A DNA stretch of 48,923 bases, taken from Pseudomonadota bacterium (GTDB taxonomy: Bacteria; Pseudomonadota; Gammaproteobacteria; Acidiferrobacterales; UBA6901). This document shows positions 34,740-44,226 of the stretch, piece after piece. The position numbers and the translations under genes are program-made. The stretch lies in the NCBI GenBank assembly GCA_021778035.1, contig JAJYCY010000006.1, positions 22,715 through 71,637 of the forward strand, read 5' to 3'. The notes under the pieces were generated by a model. It was given only the letters and a program-made list of their open reading frames with translations. It was not told the DNA's origin and did no database searches. The stretch's first letter is position 1, and each line of letters starts with the position of its first letter.

Positions 34740-35015
34740 ATGGACAAAGATGCGATCATGAGGTTTTTTGTTCAGGCAGCGGATTTGACGGCGGTCTGCA
34801 CGCAGAACGGCTGGCCCGACCCGGATTCATTGCGGGTCGAGATCCTGCAGCAGCGCGCCGGCGAGCTGCTGTGCGAAGTCAGGTTCGACGAAGTTGTCAT
34901 GGAAGGATCAGGCTGCTGTGCTGCGCGCGTCGGCTGCTGGGGCCAGTACCGGGTCGAGCTGGATGCCGCCGGGCGGATCGCCAGGGCCGAGGCGGTGACA
35001 GGAGCGCGCGCGTAG
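34740..35015 (+). CDS. Small protein of unknown function between argB and slmA
   Basis: 91 residues, no family recognised. It begins 11 bp after argB with an ATG preceded by AAGAGG. The sequence looks like one compact alpha/beta domain (MRFFVQAADLTAVCTQNGWP, then VEILQQRAGELLCEVRFDEVVMEGSGC). There is no signal peptide, membrane segment or metal site beyond scattered Cys. Tight spacing suggests it is a real gene of the argB-slmA operon. Confidence 0.7.
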   Translation: MDKDAIMRFFVQAADLTAVCTQNGWPDPDSLRVEILQQRAGELLCEVRFDEVVMEGSGCCAARVGCWGQYRVELDAAGRIARAEAVTGARA

Positions 35016-35057
35016 GTCCTGCCGGCCGGCGGGTGATGTGAACCGGGAGGAACCGAT

Positions 35058-35663
35058 ATGGCCAGAGCCCGAACCGGCGAACGGCGCCAGGATATCCTGC
35101 AGACGCTGGCGCACATGCTGATGGAGCAGCAGGGCGAGCACATCACCACTGCGGCCCTCGCACGCAGCGTCGGTGTCTCCGAGGCCGCGCTTTACCGCCA
35201 TTTTCCGAGCAAAGCCAGGATGTTCGAAGGGCTTATCGAGTTCGTCGAGGAATCGATTTTCACGCGTGTCGGCAGGATTCTTGCCGAAGAGCCCGGTGCG
35301 GAGCTGCGGGCGCAGAAGATCGTGTTCCTGGTGCTCGGTTTTGCTGGCCGGAATCCGGGTCTGGCACGGCTCATGTACGGTGACGTGCTCGTTGGCGAAA
35401 CGGCCCGTTTGCGGCAGCGCATGTCGCAGATCTACGAGCGTCTCGAGGCGCAGCTGCGCCAGGTACTGCGGGAAGGTGATCCGGCCAATGTCGTCGGCGC
35501 TTCCGATAACGCTCGCCTGCTGCTGGCGGTCGTGGAAGGCAGCATTGCCCAGTTCGTGCGTGGCGGGTTCCGGACGTCCCCGGTCGAGGGCTGGGAGCGG
35601 CGTTGGCCGCTGCTGTGGAACCGGGGCATCGGGCGGGCCGCGCAGGCCCAGGACGCAGAGTAG
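35058..35663 (+). CDS. slmA: Nucleoid occlusion factor SlmA (TetR family)
   Basis: 201 residues. The N-terminal TetR-type HTH lies around residues 30-55 (ITTAALARSVGVSEAALYRHFPSKARMFEGLIEF), matching SlmA closely. It binds SBS sites on the chromosome and blocks FtsZ assembly over the nucleoid. The ribosome site GGGAGGAACC is good. Downstream of argB, as in Pseudomonas. It converges on moeB. Confidence 0.93.
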   Translation: MARARTGERRQDILQTLAHMLMEQQGEHITTAALARSVGVSEAALYRHFPSKARMFEGLIEFVEESIFTRVGRILAEEPGAELRAQKIVFLVLGFAGRNPGLARLMYGDVLVGETARLRQRMSQIYERLEAQLRQVLREGDPANVVGASDNARLLLAVVEGSIAQFVRGGFRTSPVEGWERRWPLLWNRGIGRAAQAQDAE

Positions 35664-35690
35664 ACCGGTGGGGTTTCCCGCGCGCGGTAT

Positions 35691-36452
35691 CTAGGGTCCA
35701 ACGGCGGCCGTGGAACCGCAGACGGGGCAGAGCGGATCCTTGGGCACCCGCACGCTGCGCCATTCCATGGTCATGGCGTCGAGCAGAAGCAGGCGGCCGA
35801 CCAGCGTCTCACCGATCCCGAGCAGCACCTTGACCGCTTCGGTTGCCTGGATGCTGCCGATGATTCCCGGCAATGGCGCGAGTACCCCGTTTTCGGAGCA
35901 GGTTTCATCCAGCTCGCCGATGTCGCGGTACAGGCAGCGGTAGCAGGGGCTGTCCGGCCGGTCGGTCCAGAACACCGCGACCTGTCCTTCCATGCGGATC
36001 ACTGCACCGGAGACCAGCGGTTTGCGGTGCATCACGCAGGCGCGGTTCAGGGCAAATCGGGTCGCAAAATTGTCGCTGGCATCAATGCAGACGTCAGCAA
36101 GCCGGATTTCCCGGTCGAGCGCATCGGGATCGAGATACGCATCGATCGTGGTGATGTCCACATCCGGATTGAGGGCGGCAAGAGTCTGGCGCGCGGAGTG
36201 GACCTTGTGCTGTCCGATCGATGCCGTCGTATGCACGATCTGTCGCTGCAGGTTCGACGGTTCGACGCGGTCATGGTCGGCAATGACCAGCTGTCCGACA
36301 CCGCTTGCGGCAAGATAGAGCGCAGCCGGTGACCCCAGACCCCCCATGCCCACGATCAGGACCCGAGACCCGAGCAGTTTCTGCTGTCCCTCGAAACCGA
36401 TCTGGGGCAGGAGGATGTGACGGCTGTAGCGCAACAGCTGGTTGTCGTCCAT
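35691..36452 (-). CDS. moeB: Molybdopterin-synthase adenylyltransferase MoeB (ThiF/HesA family)
   Basis: 253 residues, E1-like enzyme that adenylates a sulfur-carrier C-terminus. The ATP-binding GMGGLGSPAALYLAASG, the RYSRHILLPQIGFEGQ start and zinc ligands CYRCLY and CPVCG are seen. SENGVLAPLPGIIGSIQATEAVKVLLG is conserved. No rhodanese domain is fused. MoeB and ThiF are hard to tell apart by sequence, and no moa or thi gene is nearby. It follows prmC after 50 bp. Confidence 0.9.
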   Translation of the reverse strand: MDDNQLLRYSRHILLPQIGFEGQQKLLGSRVLIVGMGGLGSPAALYLAASGVGQLVIADHDRVEPSNLQRQIVHTTASIGQHKVHSARQTLAALNPDVDITTIDAYLDPDALDREIRLADVCIDASDNFATRFALNRACVMHRKPLVSGAVIRMEGQVAVFWTDRPDSPCYRCLYRDIGELDETCSENGVLAPLPGIIGSIQATEAVKVLLGIGETLVGRLLLLDAMTMEWRSVRVPKDPLCPVCGSTAAVGP

Positions 36453-36502
36453 GGATCGATTCTACCAGAGCACATCGCCGGTACGCCCGCGGCGCACCGC
36501 GG

Positions 36503-37351
36503 TCATGCCGCCGGACGGCGTCCGCCGCTGACCCGGAAGTGCCCGGCAAGGTCCCGGCCGCTCAGGCAGTCGCTGTATCCGCTGCCGGCGAGAATCTCGC
36601 TCACCGCTTCCGACTGGTCATACCCGTGCTCGAGCAGCAGCCAGCCGCCTGGCCGCAGGCATTCCTGCGCGCCGCCGGCGATCTCGCGGATCGCGTCCAG
36701 CCCGTCACGTCCGGCGTGCAGCGCAAGGTGGGGCTCGAAGCGGAGATCCGTACAGTCGAGATGCGGATCACTGTCGCGCACGTACGGTGGATTGGAGACG
36801 ATCAGCGAAAACTGCCCTGCCTCCAGCGCCTCAAGCCAGTTCCCCTCGCGGAAAGCCACTTGCCTGACACCGAGGATACGGGCGTTTTCGCGCGCGACAG
36901 CAAGCGCTGCAGCCGATACATCAGTCGCTACCACCCGGCATCCGGGCCGCTCGCGGGCGATCGCGAGCGCCACCGCACCGGTACCGGTGCCCAGGTCCGC
37001 GATGCTCCAGTCCGCTGCCGGCGGAATGCGGGCAAGCGCGAGCTCTACCAGAAGCTCGGTCTCCGGGCGCGGAATCAGAGTGTCCGGGGTGACTTGCAGG
37101 TCCATGGACCAGAACTCGCGGTGGCCCGTGAGGTAGGCGACCGGTTCACCCGCCGCCCGTCTCCGTACTAGCGCGTCGAGCTGCAGGACCTGACCGGCAT
37201 CCAGTTCATCGTTGCCGTGGGCCACGAGGCCTGCCCGGTCGAGCCGCGTGACATGCATCGCAAGCACCTCCACATCGGTCCGTGCCGTCGCCGAAAACGG
37301 TGCAAGCTGCCTGCAGGCGAGCACGAGATAGCTGCTGAGCGGAATTGCCAA
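36503..37351 (-). CDS. prmC: Peptide chain release factor N5-glutamine methyltransferase PrmC
   Basis: 282 residues. It methylates the GGQ glutamine of release factors. The SAM-binding motif is ADLGTGTGAVALAIA, and the substrate-binding motif is IVSNPPYV. The N-terminal helical domain and YLTGHREFWSMDLQV are typical. Located 6 bp downstream of prfA, whose product is its substrate. Confidence 0.97.
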   Translation of the reverse strand: MAIPLSSYLVLACRQLAPFSATARTDVEVLAMHVTRLDRAGLVAHGNDELDAGQVLQLDALVRRRAAGEPVAYLTGHREFWSMDLQVTPDTLIPRPETELLVELALARIPPAADWSIADLGTGTGAVALAIARERPGCRVVATDVSAAALAVARENARILGVRQVAFREGNWLEALEAGQFSLIVSNPPYVRDSDPHLDCTDLRFEPHLALHAGRDGLDAIREIAGGAQECLRPGGWLLLEHGYDQSEAVSEILAGSGYSDCLSGRDLAGHFRVSGGRRPAA

Positions 37352-37357
37352 GCCAGT

Positions 37358-38440
37358 TCAGCCGCCCAGTGCTGCGAGCGATTCGGCCTGGTCCTCGGCC
37401 ACGACCGGATCGATGAGGTCATCCAGATCGCCGTTCAGGATCTGGTCGAGCTTGTAGAGACTCAGGTTGATGCGGTGATCGGTTACCCTGCCCTGGGCAA
37501 AGTTGTACGTCCTGATGCGCTCCGAGCGGTCGCCGCTGCCGATCAGGCTGCGGCGCGTGGCCGCTTCCTGGTCGCGCTGTTTCCTGCGTTCGAGATCAAG
37601 CAGGCGTGCCCCGAGTACGGACATGGCGCGCGCGCGGTTTTTGTGCTGCGAGCGCTCGTCCTGGCATTCGACCACAATGCCGCTCGGCAGGTGGGTAATG
37701 CGAATGGCGGAGTCCGTCTTGTTGACATGCTGGCCACCTGCACCGGATGCGCGGTAGGTGTCAACCTTGAGGTCCGCCGGATTGAGTTTCACGCTTTCGA
37801 CCTCGTCCGGTTCGGGAAGCACTGCCACGGTGCACGCGGAAGTGTGGATGCGCCCCTGCGCCTCGGTGGCTGGAACCCGCTGTACGCGGTGGCCGCCTGA
37901 CTCGAATTTCAGGCGCGAATACGCGCCGAAGCCGCTCACGCGCGCGATGATTTCCTTGTAGCCGCCATGCTCGCCGGGACTCGAGCTCACGATCTCGATG
38001 CCCCACCCACGTTTTGTTGCGTAGGCGCCGTACATGCGGAACAGGTCGCCGGCGAAAAGAGCGGCTTCATCGCCACCGGTGCCGGCGCGTATTTCGAGGA
38101 AAACATTGCGGCTGTCGTTCGGGTCTTTCGGCAGCAGCAGCTTCTGTAGCTGCCGCTCGAGGTCCGCCAGGAATGCAGTCAGCCGCGCATGCTCGTCCTC
38201 GGCCATCGCCCGCATGCCGCTGTCACGGTCCTGACGCAGCACCTGCGCGGCTTCGAGTTCAGTGCTGGCGGCGCGGAATTCGCGGTAGAGTTTCACGACC
38301 GGAAGGATTTCCGCATGTTCCATCGCCAGCGCCCGGAACTGGTTCTGGTCGGCGATCACCCCGGCGTCTGACAGCAGCGCGCTGATTTCGTCCAGCCGCA
38401 GGTCAAGCTGTTCCAGCTTCGACAGGATCGACGGGTTCAT
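37358..38440 (-). CDS. prfA: Peptide chain release factor 1
   Basis: 360 residues. The GGQ motif in [19 protein letters not shown] catalyses peptidyl-tRNA hydrolysis, and the stop-codon tripeptide PAT is in [16 protein letters not shown]. Recognises UAA and UAG. It follows hemA by 27 bp in the conserved hemA-prfA-prmC operon. Confidence 0.98.
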   Translation of the reverse strand: MNPSILSKLEQLDLRLDEISALLSDAGVIADQNQFRALAMEHAEILPVVKLYREFRAASTELEAAQVLRQDRDSGMRAMAEDEHARLTAFLADLERQLQKLLLPKDPNDSRNVFLEIRAGTGGDEAALFAGDLFRMYGAYATKRGWGIEIVSSSPGEHGGYKEIIARVSGFGAYSRLKFESGGHRVQRVPATEAQGRIHTSACTVAVLPEPDEVESVKLNPADLKVDTYRASGAGGQHVNKTDSAIRITHLPSGIVVECQDERSQHKNRARAMSVLGARLLDLERRKQRDQEAATRRSLIGSGDRSERIRTYNFAQGRVTDHRINLSLYKLDQILNGDLDDLIDPVVAEDQAESLAALGG

Positions 38441-38467
38441 TCTCGGCCGGGATGCATCAGGGCCGTT

Positions 38468-39730
38468 TCAATCGCCGTCGCCGAGATTGAACAGTCTGCG
38501 GGCAGCATGCAGCAGGTCGGCATTGCCTTCGTGGTCAGCCTGCCTGAGTGCCGCTGTCGGGGCATGGGTGAATTTGTTGGTGAGGGAGCGGGCAAGCTGC
38601 GCCATGACGCTGGCCGGATCATCGCCCTGGGCGAGACGCTGCTGTGCGCGCTGCAGCTCAGCTTCGCGCACCAGCTCGGCGTTCGCGCGCAGTGACCGGA
38701 TGGTGGGAACGGAATCCAGGGAATGGACCCACTGCATGAAACCGGTGACCTGCTGGTCGATGATCTTCTCGGCTTCCCTGGCGGCTTCCTGCCGCGACTG
38801 CATGTTTTCCTGGACGACCTGCTGGAGATCGTCGACGGTGTAGAGATATACGTCGTCAAGCTTGCTCACTTCCGGTTCAATGTCGCGCGGCACTGCGATG
38901 TCGACCATGAAGATCGGCCGGTGCCTGCGTATGCGTAGCGCGCGTTCCACAGCGCCCTTCCCGAGGATGGGAAGCTGGCTTGCGGTGGATGATATAACAA
39001 TGTCGGCCTCGCTGAGACGCTCGGGCATTTCGGCAAGCGTGATGGCCTCGCCGTTCGCCAGGGCGGCGACCGCCTGCGCGCGCTCGAGGGTGCGGTTGGC
39101 GACGATCATGTGCCGTACGCCTTGGTCGCGCAGATGGCGGGCGGCAAGTTCGATCGTTTCGCCGGCCCCGATCAGCAGCACGGTCTGTTCCGCCAGGCTG
39201 TTGAAAATGCGCCGCGCCAGGCTGACGGCAGCGTAGGCGACGGAAACGGCGCTGACGCCGATGGCGGTATCGGTGCGCACCTGTTTTGCGACCGCGAAGG
39301 TCTGCTGGAACATCCGGTTCAGGATCTTGCCGGTTGCCCCCGACCGGTGGGCGAGGGCGAAAGCCTCCTTCATCTGTCCGAGTATCTGCGGTTCACCGAG
39401 GACCAGGGAATCGAGCCCCGACGCGACGCGGAACGCGTGCCTGACAGCAGAGCTGCCTGGATGGACGTAGAGATGTGAGCGGATCGTCGCCGCCGGGAGC
39501 CGGTGGTACTCACAGAACCAGTCGAGCGCGCGCCGGCTGTCGCCGTCCTCGAGCTGGCAGTACAGCTCGGTGCGGTTGCAGGTCGACAGGATTGCCGCCT
39601 CGTTTACTCCGCCATGGCGGGACAGGTCATGCAGCGCCTCGGGCAGATGCTCGGGCGCGAACGCAGCTTCTTCGCGGACCGAAACCGGCGCGGTCCTGTG
39701 ATTCAGTCCGAACGCGACAAGGCGGTGCAT
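38468..39730 (-). CDS. hemA: Glutamyl-tRNA reductase
   Basis: 420 residues. It makes glutamate-1-semialdehyde from Glu-tRNA, the first step of C5 tetrapyrrole synthesis. The active-site cysteine is about residue 51 in ILSTCNRTELY; the N-terminus HRLVAFGLNHRTAPVSVREEAAF is typical. The NADPH-binding region is VLLIGAGETIELAARHL, and a C-terminal dimerisation helix is present. It supplies the pathway whose middle steps are encoded by hemCD at 11.5-13.2 kb. Confidence 0.98.
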   Translation of the reverse strand: MHRLVAFGLNHRTAPVSVREEAAFAPEHLPEALHDLSRHGGVNEAAILSTCNRTELYCQLEDGDSRRALDWFCEYHRLPAATIRSHLYVHPGSSAVRHAFRVASGLDSLVLGEPQILGQMKEAFALAHRSGATGKILNRMFQQTFAVAKQVRTDTAIGVSAVSVAYAAVSLARRIFNSLAEQTVLLIGAGETIELAARHLRDQGVRHMIVANRTLERAQAVAALANGEAITLAEMPERLSEADIVISSTASQLPILGKGAVERALRIRRHRPIFMVDIAVPRDIEPEVSKLDDVYLYTVDDLQQVVQENMQSRQEAAREAEKIIDQQVTGFMQWVHSLDSVPTIRSLRANAELVREAELQRAQQRLAQGDDPASVMAQLARSLTNKFTHAPTAALRQADHEGNADLLHAARRLFNLGDGD

Positions 39731-39967
39731 GGGTTCAGCAACAATTCCGGATTGGACTAAGCACCGGGTCTGGCACTACAACCCGACGCGAACGTGCGGC
39801 GGGTTGTCTGTCGCCGCACCCGATTACGCCTTCGATCGTTGCCAGATTCCGGGCGAAAAGGGACATGGAGACCCGCATTTTCCGGTTTCCGGGGCGAAAA
39901 GTCCATGAACACGTCAGGCTGGGCCTGTAAACCCACCGGTCCCCTCTGCGGGCGGCCCGATGGCGGG
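39731..39967. other. hemA upstream gap with hairpin and direct repeat
   Basis: 237 bp between the CstA-like gene and hemA, both on the minus strand. There is a hairpin GTGCGGCG / CGCCGCAC with a 10-nt loop at 39794-39819. A direct repeat GGGCGAAAAG occurs at 39851-39860 and 39892-39901. No clear sigma70 promoter for hemA was found and no gene is seen. Confidence 0.45.
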
Positions 39968-41665
39968 TCAGGACAGCCGCCGCGGGGGCAGCCTGTAGAG
40001 CGTCGATCCAGCCTGTGCCAGAAGGCTCCCCTGGATCAGCAGCAGCGCCAGCGACACCGAGAAACTGGCCCATTGATGACCTGTCCAGAGCTGGACCAGT
40101 TCCATTATCTGGGCCCAGAATCCGGCGGCGGCAGCGAAAATCTGGGGCCACAGGACTGCTGCCAGCGGCCGATGCTGCTGCGCCAGGGCGAGCAGCAGCA
40201 GGGTCAGCAGGGCCACGGCTGCGGTTATGGATGCCGATCCGAGCAGTGGCCAGTATGCCAGGATATCAGCACGGCTCTCCTGTGCGGCCAGCAGCGCAGT
40301 AGCGACCGCTCCGCAGGCGAGGATGCGGGTCACCGCACTGCGTGGCAGCACCCCCCGCCCGGCCAGCTCTTCGAGGGCGCGGCGCTGGATGCGCAGTCCC
40401 GTGACAAGACCGGAGACGCACAAACCAAGCAGCGTCAGCGCTGCGAGGGAGCTCGCGTACCCGATACTGATGTGTAGCGCGTGAGCCAGCCCGGCGAATC
40501 CGCTGATATAGATCCGCAGAATTCCGTCCAGGCGGCCCAGCCCGCTCCAGCTGCCGTATGTGTGCAGCCATGTCTGCCGGCTGGAGAAGGCGGTGGTGCC
40601 GATGATGATTGCGCCCAGACCGATCACCGCTTCGGCGATTGCACCGCCGTATCCGAGAAGGCGGGTCCAGTCCGGCGGCTCAGCCTTTCCGGGCCCGGCG
40701 CCGGTTGCCGCCAAGGCATTCCATGCCCCGAGCGCGCCGGAGGCAGCGATGAGAAACAGCCATGGCAGTACCGGCGGTGCCCCGCTGGGGGCATGAAAGG
40801 TCGGCGCAACCAGTACCGGGTGCGCGATCAGGATGGCCACAAACAGGAGGACCATGGTCACCGCCAGCAGTCCGGTGCCGAGCGTTTCAAAGGGGGCAGC
40901 CAGCGCGGGTGACGGCTGACGCGCACAGTACCAGGCAAACCCCGTGGCCAGCACAATCCACGCCGTGTGTGGATCCAGGGTGAGGGCACGGTCGAATGCC
41001 GACTGGAGCTGGATCTCGCCGGTGAAGCGCACCGGTGTTGCATGGAATACCCACAGCGCAAGGAGGATTGCCCCCATCGCGACCGGATTTGCGGCTCGCC
41101 GGGCGGAGACGGACTGACGGGGCGCGAGTCGGCCGATGGCAAAGGCGAATACCCCCAGCAGCAGTAGCGGAATGGTGCTGGCCGGATAGGCGACGAGAAT
41201 CCCGCCGGCGGAAAGCGCCATGACGGCGTTGACCAGCACCGCAAATCCGATAAAAAGTCCCAGGACCAGCGTGGCGGTGCCATTGCTTCGCAGATCCCGC
41301 GCCAGACCTCCGGCACCCGACGCAGTGTGCTGCTCCGGCGCAAGCCACCGGATTCCCATGCAGCAGGTTCCAGCTGCGACAACGCTGCCCACGATCACCC
41401 ACAGAAACACCGCGACCCATCCCCAGGCCACCGCCAGTGTGACGCCGATGATGGTGACAGGGGCCGCAAGCGAGCCGCCGTACTGCATGAGCGTTGCGTA
41501 TCCGTGTGCTGTCACTGGCGTGACACTGTCCGCCGTCGCCGCCGCCGGTGTACTATAGTTACCACCGGGGCGGAAGACCCGGATTGCCAGGAACTTGGAA
41601 AAGAAACGATAGCCGAACGCGAAGACGACGAGCGCGGTCAACAGTACGGATACGGAATTGATCAT
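39968..41665 (-). CDS. Divergent CstA-family membrane protein
   Basis: 565 residues, about 15 membrane segments. The N-terminus (GYRFFSKFLAIRVFRPGG and, further on, GGSLAAPVTIIGVTLAVAWGW) and a later GYGGAIAEAVIGLGAIIIGTTAF resemble CstA, a pyruvate/peptide transporter family. It is over 100 residues shorter than E. coli CstA and diverged, with weak conservation outside these blocks. A transport role in the inner membrane is inferred; the substrate is unknown. It has its own start at 41665 in the region divergent from the TPR gene. Another polytopic family cannot be ruled out. Confidence 0.7.
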   Translation of the reverse strand: MINSVSVLLTALVVFAFGYRFFSKFLAIRVFRPGGNYSTPAAATADSVTPVTAHGYATLMQYGGSLAAPVTIIGVTLAVAWGWVAVFLWVIVGSVVAAGTCCMGIRWLAPEQHTASGAGGLARDLRSNGTATLVLGLFIGFAVLVNAVMALSAGGILVAYPASTIPLLLLGVFAFAIGRLAPRQSVSARRAANPVAMGAILLALWVFHATPVRFTGEIQLQSAFDRALTLDPHTAWIVLATGFAWYCARQPSPALAAPFETLGTGLLAVTMVLLFVAILIAHPVLVAPTFHAPSGAPPVLPWLFLIAASGALGAWNALAATGAGPGKAEPPDWTRLLGYGGAIAEAVIGLGAIIIGTTAFSSRQTWLHTYGSWSGLGRLDGILRIYISGFAGLAHALHISIGYASSLAALTLLGLCVSGLVTGLRIQRRALEELAGRGVLPRSAVTRILACGAVATALLAAQESRADILAYWPLLGSASITAAVALLTLLLLALAQQHRPLAAVLWPQIFAAAAGFWAQIMELVQLWTGHQWASFSVSLALLLIQGSLLAQAGSTLYRLPPRRLS

Positions 41666-41704
41666 GGGGGTGCGGGCGCAGGTTTCTGGCGCGAAACGTT
41701 CTTA

Positions 41705-41710
41705 TATAAT
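41705..41710 (+). promoter_or_regulatory. -10 box of the TPR-lolB-ispE operon
   Basis: A perfect TATAAT (41705-41710) about 130 bp before the TPR gene. No good -35 lies 16-18 bp upstream (best TTTCTG). Together with the divergent gene start, this marks the divergent promoter region 41666-41838. Confidence 0.4.
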
Positions 41711-41838
41711 ACCCAGGCTGCATACGCAAACCCGCACGCAGTCATGGCGTACATCACAAATGTTTGCCGCATGAATCATTCCGGCTGTATCGTCCCTGGA
41801 CGAACGGCCTGTCAGGGCGAGAATCGCCGGAGAATTTG

Positions 41839-43560
41839 ATGAACAAATCCCCCTATGTCTGGCTGCTCTGCGCAGCGTGCCTCGGTCTTGCAGCCTGTGC
41901 GGGCGTGACCCCCAGGCCCGTGGCCGAGGCAACCGTGGCGGTAAAGCCCGCGCCACCCGCACTGCCGAAAGAGCACCTGTCGCCGAACGTTCTGTACGAA
42001 CTGATGCTCGGCGAGATCGCTGGTCAGCGCGGACATCTCAACGTCGCGGTGGACCAGTTCATGCAGGCCGCGATCGCGACGCGCGACCCGCGGATTGCGG
42101 AGCGCGCCACGCTGGTGAGTCTGTATGCCCATCGTCTCGGCGCGGCCGAGAGGGTCGGTACGCTGTGGGCGAAGCTCGAGCCAGGCAGCATCGAGGCACA
42201 TGAGGCGCTGGCGACAGTCATGATGGATACGGGCCGGATGTCGGCGGCACAGGCCCAGCTGGAGAAGATCCTTGCGCTTTCACCAGGGACCGAGCGGGGC
42301 GAGGCCTATCTGCGCATCGCTGCTGTGCTGGACCAGGTCCCCGATCACGCCGAGGCGATGCAGGTCATGCAGTCCCTTGCGAAACTGCACCCGAAGCTGC
42401 CCGAAGCCTCATTTGCGGTAGCAAGCCTCGCTGCGCGCGATCGCAATGTGAAAATGGCGGAACAGGCCATCACCCGTGCGCTGCAGCTGCGACCCTCCTG
42501 GGAGGAGGCGGCACTGTTCAAGCTGCGCGTTCTTGCGCTGGAATCCGGACCGGACCGGGTGGTGGCCTTTGGCCGCCGGTTCCTGCATGCCAACCCCAAG
42601 GCAGCCCGCTTCCGCATCAATTTCGCGAGGTATCTCGTCCACATCCACAAATGGAACGAGGCGCTGCGGCAGTTCATGCAGGTTGCGCACGAGAATCCGG
42701 ACGATCCCGGGGCGGCCTATGCGGCCGGCCTGCTTGCGCTCCAGAGCAACAGGCTTGACCTCGCCAGCAAGTATCTGGAACGCGACCTCAAGCTGCAGCC
42801 TGACAACAACCAGGCGCGTATCTACCTTGGCGAAATCGCCGAACAGCGCAAGCAGTATCAGGAGGCAGCCCGCTGGTACCGTCAGGTTCCGGCAGGCAGC
42901 AGCTACTTTGAAGCGCAGGTACGCCTGGCCGTGGTGATGGCTGAACAGGGCAGCGTCGATGCTGCAATGGCACAGCTGCGGCAGCTCCATCCAGAGTCTG
43001 CCGCGCAGAAGGTCCAGCTTGCCCTGGTAGAGGGGCAGATCCTGCGCCGCGCACGGCGTTACAGCGATGCGGAGAAAGTGCTGACCGCAGCCCTCGCCGG
43101 CCAGCCGGGGAACATCGATCTGCTGTATGCGCGCGCGCTGGTTGAACTCAAGCTGAACAGGCTGGACCTGCATGAGGCCGATCTGCGCCAGATCCTGAAG
43201 GAGGATCCGAATAACGTTGATGCCCTGAATGCGCTGGGGTACACCCTTGCAAACCGCACCAGCCAGTATCAGGAAGCCCTCGGACTGGTTCAGAAAGCGC
43301 TCGCCCAGCGTCCTGGTGACCCGTACATCATGGACAGCATGGGCTGGGTCCAGTACCGGCTCGGGAATTATGACAAGGCAGTGAAGTATCTGCGGGCGGC
43401 GCTTGCCAAGCGGCAGGATCCGGAGATTGCCGCGCACCTCGGTGAAGTGCTCTGGGCCATGGGCAGAAAGGCGGAAGCCAGATCGGTCTGGAACCACGCC
43501 CTGAAAGCCGATCCCGGTAACGCGAAGCTTCTGGGCGTCATCAAGAAATTCAGTCAGTGA
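41839..43560 (+). CDS. TPR-repeat lipoprotein upstream of lolB
   Basis: 573 residues. A lipoprotein signal (lipobox LAAC in LGLAACAGV) is followed by about a dozen TPR repeats, for example PDNNQARIYLGEIAEQRKQYQEAARWY and DPYIMDSMGWVQYRLGNYDKAVKYL. The protein is probably an outer-membrane-anchored periplasmic scaffold. A start at 41839 with CCGGAG before it is preferred. Orthologs lie beside lolB in Pseudomonas. The partner is unknown; its coupling with lolB suggests an outer-membrane lipoprotein process. Confidence 0.93.
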   Translation: MNKSPYVWLLCAACLGLAACAGVTPRPVAEATVAVKPAPPALPKEHLSPNVLYELMLGEIAGQRGHLNVAVDQFMQAAIATRDPRIAERATLVSLYAHRLGAAERVGTLWAKLEPGSIEAHEALATVMMDTGRMSAAQAQLEKILALSPGTERGEAYLRIAAVLDQVPDHAEAMQVMQSLAKLHPKLPEASFAVASLAARDRNVKMAEQAITRALQLRPSWEEAALFKLRVLALESGPDRVVAFGRRFLHANPKAARFRINFARYLVHIHKWNEALRQFMQVAHENPDDPGAAYAAGLLALQSNRLDLASKYLERDLKLQPDNNQARIYLGEIAEQRKQYQEAARWYRQVPAGSSYFEAQVRLAVVMAEQGSVDAAMAQLRQLHPESAAQKVQLALVEGQILRRARRYSDAEKVLTAALAGQPGNIDLLYARALVELKLNRLDLHEADLRQILKEDPNNVDALNALGYTLANRTSQYQEALGLVQKALAQRPGDPYIMDSMGWVQYRLGNYDKAVKYLRAALAKRQDPEIAAHLGEVLWAMGRKAEARSVWNHALKADPGNAKLLGVIKKFSQ

Positions 43561-44207
43561 AGGTCTGGTTTTCCGTACTTGCCGTACTGGCGCTTGCCGG
43601 TTGCGCGACCAGTCCGGCCCCGGCTCCGGTCGGCAATCCTGCGCTGGCATGGCAGGCGCGGGTTGCCAAGCTGGCGCCGCTCGGAACCTGGGACGTCAGT
43701 GGCCGCATGGCGGTGCATACCCGGCATCACGGCGGGGAAGTGTCCTTGCGCTGGGTGAAAAATGGCCCCCGGTACACCATTGTTCTCAGCGGTCCGCTTG
43801 GCCGTGGCCTGGTCCGGCTGACCCAGGGTCGCCACAGCGCGCGTCTGGAGGACTCGCGCCGGCATGTCTATCAGGCCGCGAGCGCGCAGAGGCTGCTGTT
43901 CAGGGCGACCGGATGGCGTGTGCCGCTGGATGCGCTGGTGTACTGGATCCGCGGACTGCCAGTGCCGGGGGTGGTGGGCAGGCAGGACCTGGACGATGCC
44001 GGGCTGCTGCGCCAGCTCCACCAGCTCGGCTGGAATATCCGGTTTCTTTCCTACAGCCGCTATGGCAACTACGTGCTCCCGAGCGACATCAAGCTGAGCC
44101 GTGTCGCTGCGGAGGGCGGCCGTTCGCCCGGCATGCCGCCCGCCGGCAGCGGATTGCGCCCGGTCGAGGCCCGGCTGGTGATCGAACGATGGGCTTACCT
44201 GAGATGA
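43557..44207 (+). CDS. lolB: Outer-membrane lipoprotein receptor LolB
   Basis: 216 residues. It accepts lipoproteins from LolA and inserts them in the outer membrane. Its own lipobox is LALAGC. The core WDVSGRMAVHTRHHGGEVSLRW and GPLGRGLVRLTQ match LolB. The GTG start overlaps the TPR stop (GTGA), indicating coupled translation. It lies 19 bp before ispE. Confidence 0.93.
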   Translation: MKVWFSVLAVLALAGCATSPAPAPVGNPALAWQARVAKLAPLGTWDVSGRMAVHTRHHGGEVSLRWVKNGPRYTIVLSGPLGRGLVRLTQGRHSARLEDSRRHVYQAASAQRLLFRATGWRVPLDALVYWIRGLPVPGVVGRQDLDDAGLLRQLHQLGWNIRFLSYSRYGNYVLPSDIKLSRVAAEGGRSPGMPPAGSGLRPVEARLVIERWAYLR

Positions 44208-44226
44208 TGCCGGCACCCGGGGCGCC

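Noticed and set aside
42409-43650. 413-codon minus-strand ORF over the TPR gene
   Set aside because: Antisense shadow; the plus strand encodes a lipoprotein signal and regular TPR repeats.
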